Shown: positions 26,336 through 34,248 of the stretch, piece after piece
How positions within the stretch are numbered: position 1 is the stretch's first letter
Layout of the letters: each line of letters begins with the position of its first letter
From: Flavobacterium flevense
GTDB taxonomy: Bacteria; Bacteroidota; Bacteroidia; Flavobacteriales; Flavobacteriaceae
Assembly: GCF_900142775.1 (NCBI RefSeq)
Contig: NZ_FRCC01000005.1
Location: 62,001 to 126,000, forward strand
Reading direction: 5' to 3'
Length of the DNA stretch: 64,000 bases
Notes under the pieces: generated by a model
Seen by the model: the letters and a program-made list of their open reading frames with translations, nothing else
Told to the model about the DNA's origin: nothing
Database searches by the model: none
Translations under genes and position numbers: made by a program

Positions 26336-27688
26336 TTAGTGCTTGTAAAATTTTAAATCAATTAAATCATTTTGAATTGGTTTTGTATTCCAACTCTTAT
26401 GAATGGCTAAAGCAGCTCCCAGCGAACTGGCCTGCGCCATTGAGGCGGCATATACTTCCATTTCAGGAAAAGCTTCTGCCAATAAATTCATATAAATAGA
26501 ATTTTTACTAAAACCTCCATCAACAAATATTTTCTTTACAGGACTGTTATGAATAACCAGTTTTGTAGAAACTATTTGTTGTGCAATTAAATCTAACATC
26601 AATTGATGATAAGCTTCATCATAATTTTCAAATTCAGATAAATCCCTTTTATTAAAAGGACAATCTTTCAGAATCTTACTATCGCCTTTAGTATATTGTT
26701 TAAACTTAGCTCTCAACTTAGTAATAATTTCTTTATCATAAAGAACGTGCTTATACGAATCAACAGCAACATCAAAATGCTTTGCTAATTTTAATGATTG
26801 AATTTCGTGTTCGTTACCTGCAAATAAGCGGGAAGCTTTAACCGGCTTTCCTTTGTATTGAAGAAAACACAAACAATCATTTTGTAATTCTTCAAAGGTA
26901 AGCTTTTTATCATTAAACGGGTTCATTGTAATCACCCAGGTTCCGGTGGATAATAAAACAAAAGGATCTTCAAAATTGATTATATAAGGAATCAATGCCG
27001 AAGAACTGTCGTGCAAGCCTATTCCCACTGCAATATCATTTTCGATAATAACAGCATCTTCAGAACTGTGAATAGGAGCCAGTTTTTCGGTAATATTTTG
27101 TTTTTCAATCCATTTGTGGTATTTCATTTTATTGAAATTCCAAAGATTAGTATGGCAACCAATACTGGTGATATCTGTAAAACCTTGTTGTGTTAAAAGG
27201 AAACTCATGTATTGCGGCAAATGCAAACAGTATTTTACTTTGTCAAAAACCTCGGGGTTTTCTTTTTTCAAACGGTAAATCTGCATTCCGGAATTCAGAC
27301 TTCCTAAAACAGGAGAAGCTGTTTTTACTGCAAAAACTTCTTCTCCTTTATTTTTAGAATAAAATTTATTTTTAAGCTTTTCAGGATAGGGTCTCAGGTA
27401 ATTGTACAAAGGCGTTAAAGGATTTCCCTCTTCGTCAATGTATACAAAACTAGCACCATAAGTACTAAAATTAACGGCTTTCAGATGGTATTGGGTTTGC
27501 AATTTCATTTCTTCCCAACATTGCAAAAACCAGTTTTTTAGTGCTAGAATATCTTCGCATGGAAATCCGTTTTCATCAGTTGTTTCCGGCAGATTTACTG
27601 AATTTTCCCAGACAATTTGATAGCTTTCATTGAATAGAAAGGCTTTTTTATTTGTTTTTCCAATGTCGAAAATGGCTACTGCATTCAT
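26336..27688 (-). CDS. rhaB: FGGY-family carbohydrate kinase, probable L-rhamnulokinase
   Basis: 450 residues. The ATPase fold's first phosphate loop is AIFDIGKTNKKAF (about 5-17), and the C-terminal adenosine site VDGGFSKNSIYMNLLAEAFP then ASSLGAALA. This diverged rhamnulokinase type phosphorylates L-rhamnulose at C1. Function is called mainly from the context of rhaI, rhaM, rhaD and rhaT on the same strand; the protein differs from the E. coli form, so another sugar such as L-fuculose is possible. Confidence 0.82.
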   Translation of the reverse strand: MNAVAIFDIGKTNKKAFLFNESYQIVWENSVNLPETTDENGFPCEDILALKNWFLQCWEEMKLQTQYHLKAVNFSTYGASFVYIDEEGNPLTPLYNYLRPYPEKLKNKFYSKNKGEEVFAVKTASPVLGSLNSGMQIYRLKKENPEVFDKVKYCLHLPQYMSFLLTQQGFTDITSIGCHTNLWNFNKMKYHKWIEKQNITEKLAPIHSSEDAVIIENDIAVGIGLHDSSSALIPYIINFEDPFVLLSTGTWVITMNPFNDKKLTFEELQNDCLCFLQYKGKPVKASRLFAGNEHEIQSLKLAKHFDVAVDSYKHVLYDKEIITKLRAKFKQYTKGDSKILKDCPFNKRDLSEFENYDEAYHQLMLDLIAQQIVSTKLVIHNSPVKKIFVDGGFSKNSIYMNLLAEAFPEMEVYAASMAQASSLGAALAIHKSWNTKPIQNDLIDLKFYKH

Positions 27689-27725
27689 TTATTATTGTTA
27701 TTTATGACTGCCCGTTACTTATACC

Positions 27726-27879
27726 TTTTTTTGCCACGAATTACTTCGTCTATTCGCTATCGCTCGGGTCACGAATAATTCCTTATGTTATTACACAAAT
27801 AATCAATCATTTGGATTGTAATTAGTGAAATTAAAGGCATCGAATTCAAAAAAAATTAGTGAATTCGTGGCGAAAAAAA
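27726..27879. repeat. CACGAATT-family palindromic intergenic element, long copy
   Basis: Bounded by TTTTTTTGCCACGAATTAC at the left and GTGAATTCGTGGCGAAAAAA at the right, which are inverted copies of each other. It fills most of the gap between rhaI and the kinase gene. Short or degraded relatives occur at 332-383 and 61858-61936. No ORF. Confidence 0.65.
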
Positions 27880-27912
27880 TGATAATCTTAAAAACAGATA
27901 GTTATTTGTTTT

Positions 27913-29187
27913 TTACAATCCTGTTGCTACAGTTTTTAATCCTCTTTCACCAATTAAGGCATCGCGTACAGCTAATTCGCGGTATAATCCAACCGGGTTA
28001 AGAGCAGCACCTGAACGTAAACGAGCTTCAGCTACTAAGGCACGAACATCTGTACGGAAAGCGTTTTGTAAAATTTCCTGAGCTTTAACAACATCATTTT
28101 CATTTTGAGCAATTTCTAATGCTTTTCTGTCCACAGAAAGTGCCTGAGCATAAGCAATCATAATAGCCTCAACAGATTGTAATAAATCTTCCATTGGATC
28201 TTTAATGTTGTGAGAAGCATCAATCATCCAGCCAAGATCAGTTGCATGATTCATTCCTCTTGCATCCATCCCTTCCACTAATTCATTGAAAATTAAGAAT
28301 AACTGGTAAGGTTTTAAAGCTCCTGCAGTTAAATCATCATCTCCGTATTTAGAATCGTTAAAGTGGAAACCACCTAATTTATCTTCCATTAATAATATAG
28401 AAACAATTTGCTCAATATTAGCGTTTGGAAGGTGGTGACCTAAATCAACTAAAGTTTTTGCTTTATCACCTAATTTTTTTACATAAGAATACGATTGTCC
28501 CCAGTCAGCAACTGTAGTAGAATAGAAATTAGGCTCAGCACATTTGTATTCTAAGAATAATTTCCAGTTAGAAGGCAATGCTTCGTAAATTTCCTGTAAA
28601 CTTTCTAAAGTGTTTTCATAAGCTTTACGGAAATTCAATTGACCCGGAAAATTAGAACCGTCCGCTAACCAAACCGTTAAAGATTCAGAACCTAACTCAA
28701 CACCTTGCTGAATTACGTCAATATTGTGTTGCACCGCTTGTTTACGAATTGCTTTGTTTACATTTTGCAAAGAACCGTATTTATAAGAATACTCGCTATT
28801 AGCCTGATCTTGGAAAGTATTAGAGTTAACAGCATCAAATTTTAAATCGTGTTGTGCTGCTAAAGCTTTAATAGATTTATAATCAGATACCGTATCCCAT
28901 GGAATGTGTAATGAGATTGCTCCGGAAGCTTTGTTTAAAGCGTGTAGCAAACCTACATCTTCAATTTTTTCTTCAATAGAGCGAGGCTCTCCTCCACCCG
29001 GGAAACGTCCAAAACGAGTTCCTCCTGTACCTAAAGCCCAAGATGGAATTGCGATTTGGAAATCAACTAATTTTTTAATAATAGCTTCTGATTCTGCAAT
29101 TTCAGAAACAGAAAAAACTAATTTATTTTTATGAGCTGTAAAAAGCCCATCATTATGAGCAGCAATTTTATTAGAATCTAATATCAT
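27913..29187 (-). CDS. rhaI: L-rhamnose isomerase (RhaI type)
   Basis: Converts L-rhamnose to L-rhamnulose. The 424-residue length and motifs match the Pseudomonas stutzeri RhaI class rather than E. coli RhaA. Features: WALGTGGTRFGRFPGGGEPR near the N-terminus, metal-site residues in LFLEYKCAEPNFYST, VDLGHHLPNANIEQ and GGFHFNDSKYGDDDL, and a late segment GAALNPVGLYRE. TIM barrel, cytosolic. It follows rhaM by 15 bases and is probably co-transcribed with it. Confidence 0.93.
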   Translation of the reverse strand: MILDSNKIAAHNDGLFTAHKNKLVFSVSEIAESEAIIKKLVDFQIAIPSWALGTGGTRFGRFPGGGEPRSIEEKIEDVGLLHALNKASGAISLHIPWDTVSDYKSIKALAAQHDLKFDAVNSNTFQDQANSEYSYKYGSLQNVNKAIRKQAVQHNIDVIQQGVELGSESLTVWLADGSNFPGQLNFRKAYENTLESLQEIYEALPSNWKLFLEYKCAEPNFYSTTVADWGQSYSYVKKLGDKAKTLVDLGHHLPNANIEQIVSILLMEDKLGGFHFNDSKYGDDDLTAGALKPYQLFLIFNELVEGMDARGMNHATDLGWMIDASHNIKDPMEDLLQSVEAIMIAYAQALSVDRKALEIAQNENDVVKAQEILQNAFRTDVRALVAEARLRSGAALNPVGLYRELAVRDALIGERGLKTVATGL

Positions 29188-29202
29188 GATAATTATAAAT
29201 TT

Positions 29203-29517
29203 TTAAGGTAAATAAAAAACTTCTTTAAGAGAAACACTCACTGGCGAATTGTCCGGATTTGCATCCATGATGTCTCCCATATATTTCCACCATTTTTGCA
29301 TAACAGCATGCTGAGGCAATTCCTCTAAACGACTTGGATCTTCAATTTTTAGAACACCAAAAAGGGCATGTGTATCTTCATCAAAAAAAATAGAGTAATC
29401 TTCTACTCCTACACTTTTTAATAAATCGGCTAGTTCCGGCCACAATTCATCATGTCTTTTTTGATATTCCTGAACCTGACCTTGATGCAACTGCATTTTG
29501 AATGCTACTTTTTTCAT
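29203..29517 (-). CDS. rhaM: L-rhamnose mutarotase
   Basis: 104 residues of a dimeric alpha/beta barrel fold. Interconverts the alpha and beta anomers of L-rhamnose so that the isomerase is supplied. Family motifs: FKMQLHQGQVQEYQKRHDELWPEL, with the catalytic His and Asp, DEDTHALFGVLKIED, and MQKWWKYMGDIMD with active-site tryptophans. Next to rhaI on one transcript. Confidence 0.93.
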   Translation of the reverse strand: MKKVAFKMQLHQGQVQEYQKRHDELWPELADLLKSVGVEDYSIFFDEDTHALFGVLKIEDPSRLEELPQHAVMQKWWKYMGDIMDANPDNSPVSVSLKEVFYLP

Positions 29518-29625
29518 AAAAAAATGGAATTATTAGGATAGACTTAAAACAATTTCGAAACCCTGAATTGTTATGAATATTTGTTAAAAAGAAGCGATAA
29601 AAATAAATGAAGAATAGACTGATTA

Positions 29626-29662
29626 AGAAAAATCTAACGTCCGAAATACATCGGACGTTAGA
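29626..29662 (-). terminator. Terminator of the rhaT-rhaD unit
   Basis: Perfect 12-bp stem TCTAACGTCCGA (29633-29644) / TCGGACGTTAGA (29651-29662) with a six-base loop; on the minus strand TTTTTC follows. It splits the rhamnose module into a regulator/transport/aldolase part and a rhaM-rhaI-kinase part. Confidence 0.85.
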
Positions 29663-29692
29663 TAAATCAATCTAAAAACTAACATCTAAAAA

Positions 29693-31828
29693 CTATCTGT
29701 AAAAGCCCATTGATACTCCGCCATCAACATTTAAAGCATTTCCTGTTGATTTACCAAGTAAACCTCCAACAAAAGCAAAACATGCGTTAGCAATATCATC
29801 CGGCAATATAATTTCATTTAATAAAGTACGCTTAGCATAGTAAGCCGGTAATTCAGCAACAGTAATACCGTAAGCTTTAGCGCGACCTTCAGCCCATCCG
29901 CCTGACCAGATATTTGAATCAGAGATTACAGCATCCGGATTTACCGTATTTACACGGATTTTATCAGCTCCTAATTCAGCTGCCATTAAACGTGTTAAGT
30001 GAGCCTGAGCTGCTTTAGCTGAACCATAACCAGGGTTGTTTGGTCCTGCAACTACTGCATTTTTAGATACAATATTTACAATATCTCCACCAAAACCTTG
30101 CTTACGCATTACTTCGATTCCTGCTTTAGAAACAATAAATTGTCCTTTTACAAGGATATCGTATAATCTGTCCCACTCTTCTAGTGAATGCTCAGCAATT
30201 GATTTAGAAATACTGATACCTGCATTATTTACAATGATATCAGCACCACCAAATGCTAAACAAGCAGCATCTAAAGCTAAAGCTGTACTGTCAGCATCCG
30301 TTACATTTAATAAAGTACTGGAAACAGCATCTTTACCAAAAGTTTTGATGAAATCAGCAGTTGCACCTTGTAAACGCTCTTCGTTAATATCGTTGATTAC
30401 GATACAAGCACCTTCTTCAGCAAATTTCTTAGCGATAGCCTTACCTATTCCTCCTGCAGAACCAGTAATCAAAGCGATTCTTCCTGATAATGCTTTTGGT
30501 TTTGGCATACGCTGTAACTTAGCTTCTTCTAATAACCAATATTCGATATCAAAAGCTTCCTGACGTGGTAATGAAGTATATTCTGAAACTGCTTCAGCAC
30601 CTTTCATTACGTTTACAGCATTGGTATAATATTCAGAGGCTAAACGAGCCATTGTTTTGTCTTTTGCAAAAGTAAACATACCAACTCCCGGATATAAAAT
30701 AACCACTGGGTTTGGATCACGCATTGCTGGTGAGTTAGATTTTTTACAAGTGTTATAGTACTCAGAGTACATTTGACGATAGGCTTCAAAAGCCGGAGCC
30801 AATTTAGCTTTGATAGCATCAACATCAGATAAATCTTCGTTTGGAGCTAATTCAATTACTAAAGGACTGATTTTAGTTCTCAAAAAGTGATCCGGACAAG
30901 AAGTTCCAAGAGGAGCTAATTTTTCTAAATCATTAGAGTTGATGAATTCTAAAACTCTGGCATCATCAGTATAGTGACCAATCATTTTACGTTCTGAAGA
31001 ACAGAAACCTCTTAAGATTGGAGCTAATTTAGCAGCTTGTACTTTACGAGCATCTTCGGGAAGACTTTCAATTTTTTGACCTCCAAAAACCGGACGCGTT
31101 TTTCCGTAATTAGACTCTAAATACTCTGCACATTTTTCAATTACTTCCAGCGTATTGATATAACTTTCGTATGAAGTATCTCCCCAGGTAAACAAACCGT
31201 GAGATCCTAACATTACTCCTTTTAGTTTTTTTCCTTTTGCAGCAGCTTCTTCAAGACAAGCACGCATTTGCAAACCTAAATCAAAACCAGGACGTTGCCA
31301 TCCAACCCATCCAATCTCGCCGTTGAATAACTCTTCAGTGATTTTAGCTCCGTCTTTTGCAGCAGCAATAGCAATAGCAGCATCCGGATGCAAGTGATCG
31401 ATATGAGCAAATGGTAAGAAACCGTGTAATGGAGTGTCGATTGAAGGCGCCTTAGAAGCTAAATCAAAAATACAGTGGTTGAATAATTCCACCATTTCGT
31501 CTTCATGCTCAATTCCTCTGTAAACGTTTTCTAAATTACGCAGTCTTTCTAAATAAAGAGCAGCACAACCTGATTTTGTTAATGTTCCAATATCTCCACC
31601 AGAACCTTTAATCCACATTACCTCAGTTGCAGCTCCGGTCAAAGGATCTTTATCAGTAATTTTTACAGAAGTATTTCCTCCTCCATAGTTAGTTAATCTC
31701 AAATCAGCTCCTAATAAATTAGAGCGATAGATAAAAAGTGCAACCTCATCTCCTGCTAATTCAGCAGCTTTTGCATCATCCCAAAGGTAACTTACGTGCT
31801 TAAAAGTCATTGTATTTGTATTTGACAT
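29693..31828 (-). CDS. rhaD: Bifunctional rhamnulose-1-phosphate aldolase / L-lactaldehyde dehydrogenase
   Basis: 711 residues fusing two enzymes. The N-terminal class II aldolase domain (about 1-430) has the zinc-binding AHIDHLHPDA (141-150) and GSHGLFTWG (208-216). The C-terminal SDR domain (about 448-711) has TGSAGGIG (455-462), NNAG (534-537) and YxxxK (Tyr601, Lys605). The aldolase splits rhamnulose-1-phosphate to DHAP and L-lactaldehyde; the SDR half oxidises the aldehyde to L-lactate, as shown for the RhaEW-type fusion in other bacteria. lutABC nearby can then use the lactate. Confidence 0.93.
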   Translation of the reverse strand: MSNTNTMTFKHVSYLWDDAKAAELAGDEVALFIYRSNLLGADLRLTNYGGGNTSVKITDKDPLTGAATEVMWIKGSGGDIGTLTKSGCAALYLERLRNLENVYRGIEHEDEMVELFNHCIFDLASKAPSIDTPLHGFLPFAHIDHLHPDAAIAIAAAKDGAKITEELFNGEIGWVGWQRPGFDLGLQMRACLEEAAAKGKKLKGVMLGSHGLFTWGDTSYESYINTLEVIEKCAEYLESNYGKTRPVFGGQKIESLPEDARKVQAAKLAPILRGFCSSERKMIGHYTDDARVLEFINSNDLEKLAPLGTSCPDHFLRTKISPLVIELAPNEDLSDVDAIKAKLAPAFEAYRQMYSEYYNTCKKSNSPAMRDPNPVVILYPGVGMFTFAKDKTMARLASEYYTNAVNVMKGAEAVSEYTSLPRQEAFDIEYWLLEEAKLQRMPKPKALSGRIALITGSAGGIGKAIAKKFAEEGACIVINDINEERLQGATADFIKTFGKDAVSSTLLNVTDADSTALALDAACLAFGGADIIVNNAGISISKSIAEHSLEEWDRLYDILVKGQFIVSKAGIEVMRKQGFGGDIVNIVSKNAVVAGPNNPGYGSAKAAQAHLTRLMAAELGADKIRVNTVNPDAVISDSNIWSGGWAEGRAKAYGITVAELPAYYAKRTLLNEIILPDDIANACFAFVGGLLGKSTGNALNVDGGVSMGFYR

Positions 31829-31861
31829 TATTATATTAATTTTAAATTGTTAATCTATTTA

Positions 31862-32932
31862 TTAAAGAGAATTTCCTATTCCAACTACAACGACAGACAA
31901 TAACATTAAAAAGATTCCGAAAAGAAAAACTCTAAATGTTTTTTTAGATACTCCAGTCCATTCTTTCAGGTAAAATCCCCAAAAATTTGCTGTCAAAATA
32001 ATTGTAGCCATGTGTAAAATCCATGAACTAGCTCCATTTCCTAACTTACTTTCTCCCATACCATAGAAGAAAAATTGTAAAAACCATACTGTTCCTGCGA
32101 GTCCTGCAAAAAGAACATTTTTAGTGATAGGAGTACTCTTATTAGTGTAATCTCCAAATGTTTTATTTTTGAAATTCAAGTACATACACCAAAGGAAATT
32201 AGTAGTCAAACCTCCCCAAAGCAATACTACATAAGTAACATTGTTTTGAAAAAGGAATTCTCCCTGCCCCGGATTTAACGCTTTCCATGATTCATTAGCC
32301 ACATCAGCCATTGGTTTTCCAGCTTCAATTCCGAAATTGAAAAACGAACTCAAAATACCTGAAATTATAGCAATGACAAGTCCTTTTACTAAATTAAAAT
32401 CCTTGTCTTTATCTTCATGACCTACAGCAAAATCCTTTTCTTTCAACAATCCTGCTTTTCCTAAGAATACAATTCCTAAAATACAAACTAATACCCCTAA
32501 CAAAACCAATTGTCCTCCAGAAGTAGCAGCCATTTCACTAAAAGACTCTTTTCCTTCCGTTGGGTTAAAATTATAATAGATAGGTGGCACTAATGCTCCA
32601 AAAGCAGAACAAAAACCTAAAGTGATGGAGTTACCTAAGGACATTCCTAAATAACGTACACCCAAACCATAAGTCAATCCTCCAATTCCCCAAATCAATC
32701 CCATTGAATAAGTAAATGCTTTAACTGATGGTGCAGCAGCATCAATGATATCTGCAAAAGCAGGAATAGTCAAATAAGCAGCAACTGGCGGAACAATCAA
32801 CCATGAAAAAAAACCTCCAACGATCCAATAGCTTTCCCAAGCCCAACCTTTAACTTTCTTAAAAGGCATGTAAAAACTTCCAGAGGCAAAACCTCCAATT
32901 GAGTGAAAAAGAAGACCGAGAATTGATTCCAT
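31862..32932 (-). CDS. rhaT: L-rhamnose/proton symporter
   Basis: 356 residues, mostly hydrophobic, with about ten membrane helices in a pattern typical for RhaT of the drug/metabolite transporter superfamily. Marks include LLFHSIGGFASGSFYMPFKKVKGWAWESYW at the start (quoted here only by its first part, SIGGFASGSFYMPFK) and LWGIGGLTYGLGVRYLGMSLG in the middle (GGLTYGLGVRYLGMS). Imports rhamnose across the inner membrane. Gene order regulator-rhaT-rhaD on one strand with a 33-base gap to rhaD. Confidence 0.93.
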   Translation of the reverse strand: MESILGLLFHSIGGFASGSFYMPFKKVKGWAWESYWIVGGFFSWLIVPPVAAYLTIPAFADIIDAAAPSVKAFTYSMGLIWGIGGLTYGLGVRYLGMSLGNSITLGFCSAFGALVPPIYYNFNPTEGKESFSEMAATSGGQLVLLGVLVCILGIVFLGKAGLLKEKDFAVGHEDKDKDFNLVKGLVIAIISGILSSFFNFGIEAGKPMADVANESWKALNPGQGEFLFQNNVTYVVLLWGGLTTNFLWCMYLNFKNKTFGDYTNKSTPITKNVLFAGLAGTVWFLQFFFYGMGESKLGNGASSWILHMATIILTANFWGFYLKEWTGVSKKTFRVFLFGIFLMLLSVVVVGIGNSL

Positions 32933-32994
32933 AAATGAGTTTTGAGTTAAGATTAATTAATAGAAGTGTAAAATAAAAAAAAAGGAATTTTAAA

Positions 32995-33009
32995 ACTGTC
33001 CTGTACAGT
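32995..33009. promoter_or_regulatory. Candidate operator upstream of rhaT
   Basis: ACTGTCCTGTACAGT is a perfect inverted repeat (ACTGT-5-ACAGT) with a second inner palindrome CTGTACAG, 62 bases before the rhaT start. The words GTCCTGTA and GTCCTTGTA also form a direct repeat. This is a plausible binding site for the GntR/LacI-type regulator encoded next to it, but only one copy was seen. Confidence 0.5.
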
Positions 33010-33128
33010 CCTTGTATTAACAATTTTTATTGCAATTTTATACATTTATGACAGATTCAACCCTAATTGTTAAAAAAAAAATTAAGAAATATACTAAAAA
33101 GCCACGAGAAAAAACCTGATATGTTAAC

Positions 33129-34160
33129 TTATAAAGACCCTCTCAATATCAATTTAAACGGGTTTTCGATATGTTCTTTAGAATTATTCAGCACTAAATT
33201 AGCTGCAGTAATCCCCATCGTTTTAAAATCAGTAGAAATAGTGGTGAGTCCGTTCATGATGTAGTTTTTAAGCGGCGTTTCATTATAAGAAATCAAACCT
33301 ACCTGCTTGCCTACCGTTAAATCTAACCGTATAATTTTATCAATAATTTTAACTAAATCTTCTTCCATTAAATTGATATAAACTTCTCCTTCTCCCACTG
33401 CTTCTTCATCAAGATTATGGACAATTTTAAAGTTGAAAGCATAATTATAGCAAAAGTTTTCAAAGCCTTTTACAATCTCTTTAGGGAAATAACTGTTTAC
33501 CGGAAAAATTAATTTCAACGTATGGTACTTACTCAATGGCTCTAATGCTTCTGTCAGAGCATTATAAATATCCTGTTCAAAATTTTCATAAACGGCAGCA
33601 TAATCTCCGGTAATTCCTTTTAATTTTTTCCCTACTAAAACTAATTTCTCCTTTGGGATATCCTCAATCAACAATCGGTGTGCATCTGATTTTTCTATAA
33701 AGTGCGGAATAATTACATAATGTGTATACTCCGTTTTTTGTTGATTCAATAGTTTTTTGAATAAAGCATAATCATTATTGTAGATATAAAAATCAATTGC
33801 TGCCTTATCTTTTAATGTTGCTACAAAAGAGTCATAAATTAATTTTTTATGAGCACTCAGCTTATTAAACATTAAAAATATTTTTAAATCCTGCGACACA
33901 TCTGTATTTGCAATAAAATAACCTTTGCCATGAAAGGCTTCCAGAATTCCCATTTTCCTCAGGATATTATAGCCTTTTTCAATAGTTACTCTCGAAATTT
34001 CATATTGAAAACTCAGTTCATTAATAGAAGGCATTGCATCCCCTTTTTTTAAAACTCCCTGCTTAATGGCATTCAAGATAGCGTTTACTAACTGTTGGTA
34101 TTTTGGCGTAGACGAAAATTCATCTATAATAAGACTGGTTATTTTAGAAGTTTTTTTCAT
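33129..34160 (-). CDS. GntR-type transcriptional regulator with LacI-like ligand-binding domain
   Basis: 343 residues. The N-terminal winged helix (about 17-85) reads YQQLVNAILNAIKQGVLKKG, then ISRVTIEKGYNILRKMGIL and GKGYFI, the GntR pattern. The rest (about 92-343) has the alternating beta-alpha pattern of periplasmic binding-protein sensor domains (TAANLVLNNSKEHIENPFKLILRGSL is the typical end; short form TAANLVLN). Such chimeras in Bacteroidota usually sense sugars or their phosphates. Its position predicts control of the rhamnose genes. Confidence 0.85.
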   Translation of the reverse strand: MKKTSKITSLIIDEFSSTPKYQQLVNAILNAIKQGVLKKGDAMPSINELSFQYEISRVTIEKGYNILRKMGILEAFHGKGYFIANTDVSQDLKIFLMFNKLSAHKKLIYDSFVATLKDKAAIDFYIYNNDYALFKKLLNQQKTEYTHYVIIPHFIEKSDAHRLLIEDIPKEKLVLVGKKLKGITGDYAAVYENFEQDIYNALTEALEPLSKYHTLKLIFPVNSYFPKEIVKGFENFCYNYAFNFKIVHNLDEEAVGEGEVYINLMEEDLVKIIDKIIRLDLTVGKQVGLISYNETPLKNYIMNGLTTISTDFKTMGITAANLVLNNSKEHIENPFKLILRGSL

Positions 34161-34186
34161 TTATTTTATTCCTTATTACAATAAAA

Positions 34187-34194
34187 CAAAGTTA
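34187..34194 (-). promoter_or_regulatory. Candidate -7 element for the GntR-type regulator
   Basis: Reads TAACTTTG on the minus strand, matching TAnnTTTG, 27 bases before the start codon; no clean -33 element is seen at the usual spacing. Confidence 0.35.
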
Positions 34195-34248
34195 CTATTT
34201 TGATTATAAAATCATTTAAAAATCAAATCTTAATACTGGATTAAACTT

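Noticed and set aside
30036..30563. Plus-strand frame of 175 codons opposite the rhaD SDR domain
   Set aside because: Mirror of the conserved coding strand; composition and lack of motifs mark it as a shadow.
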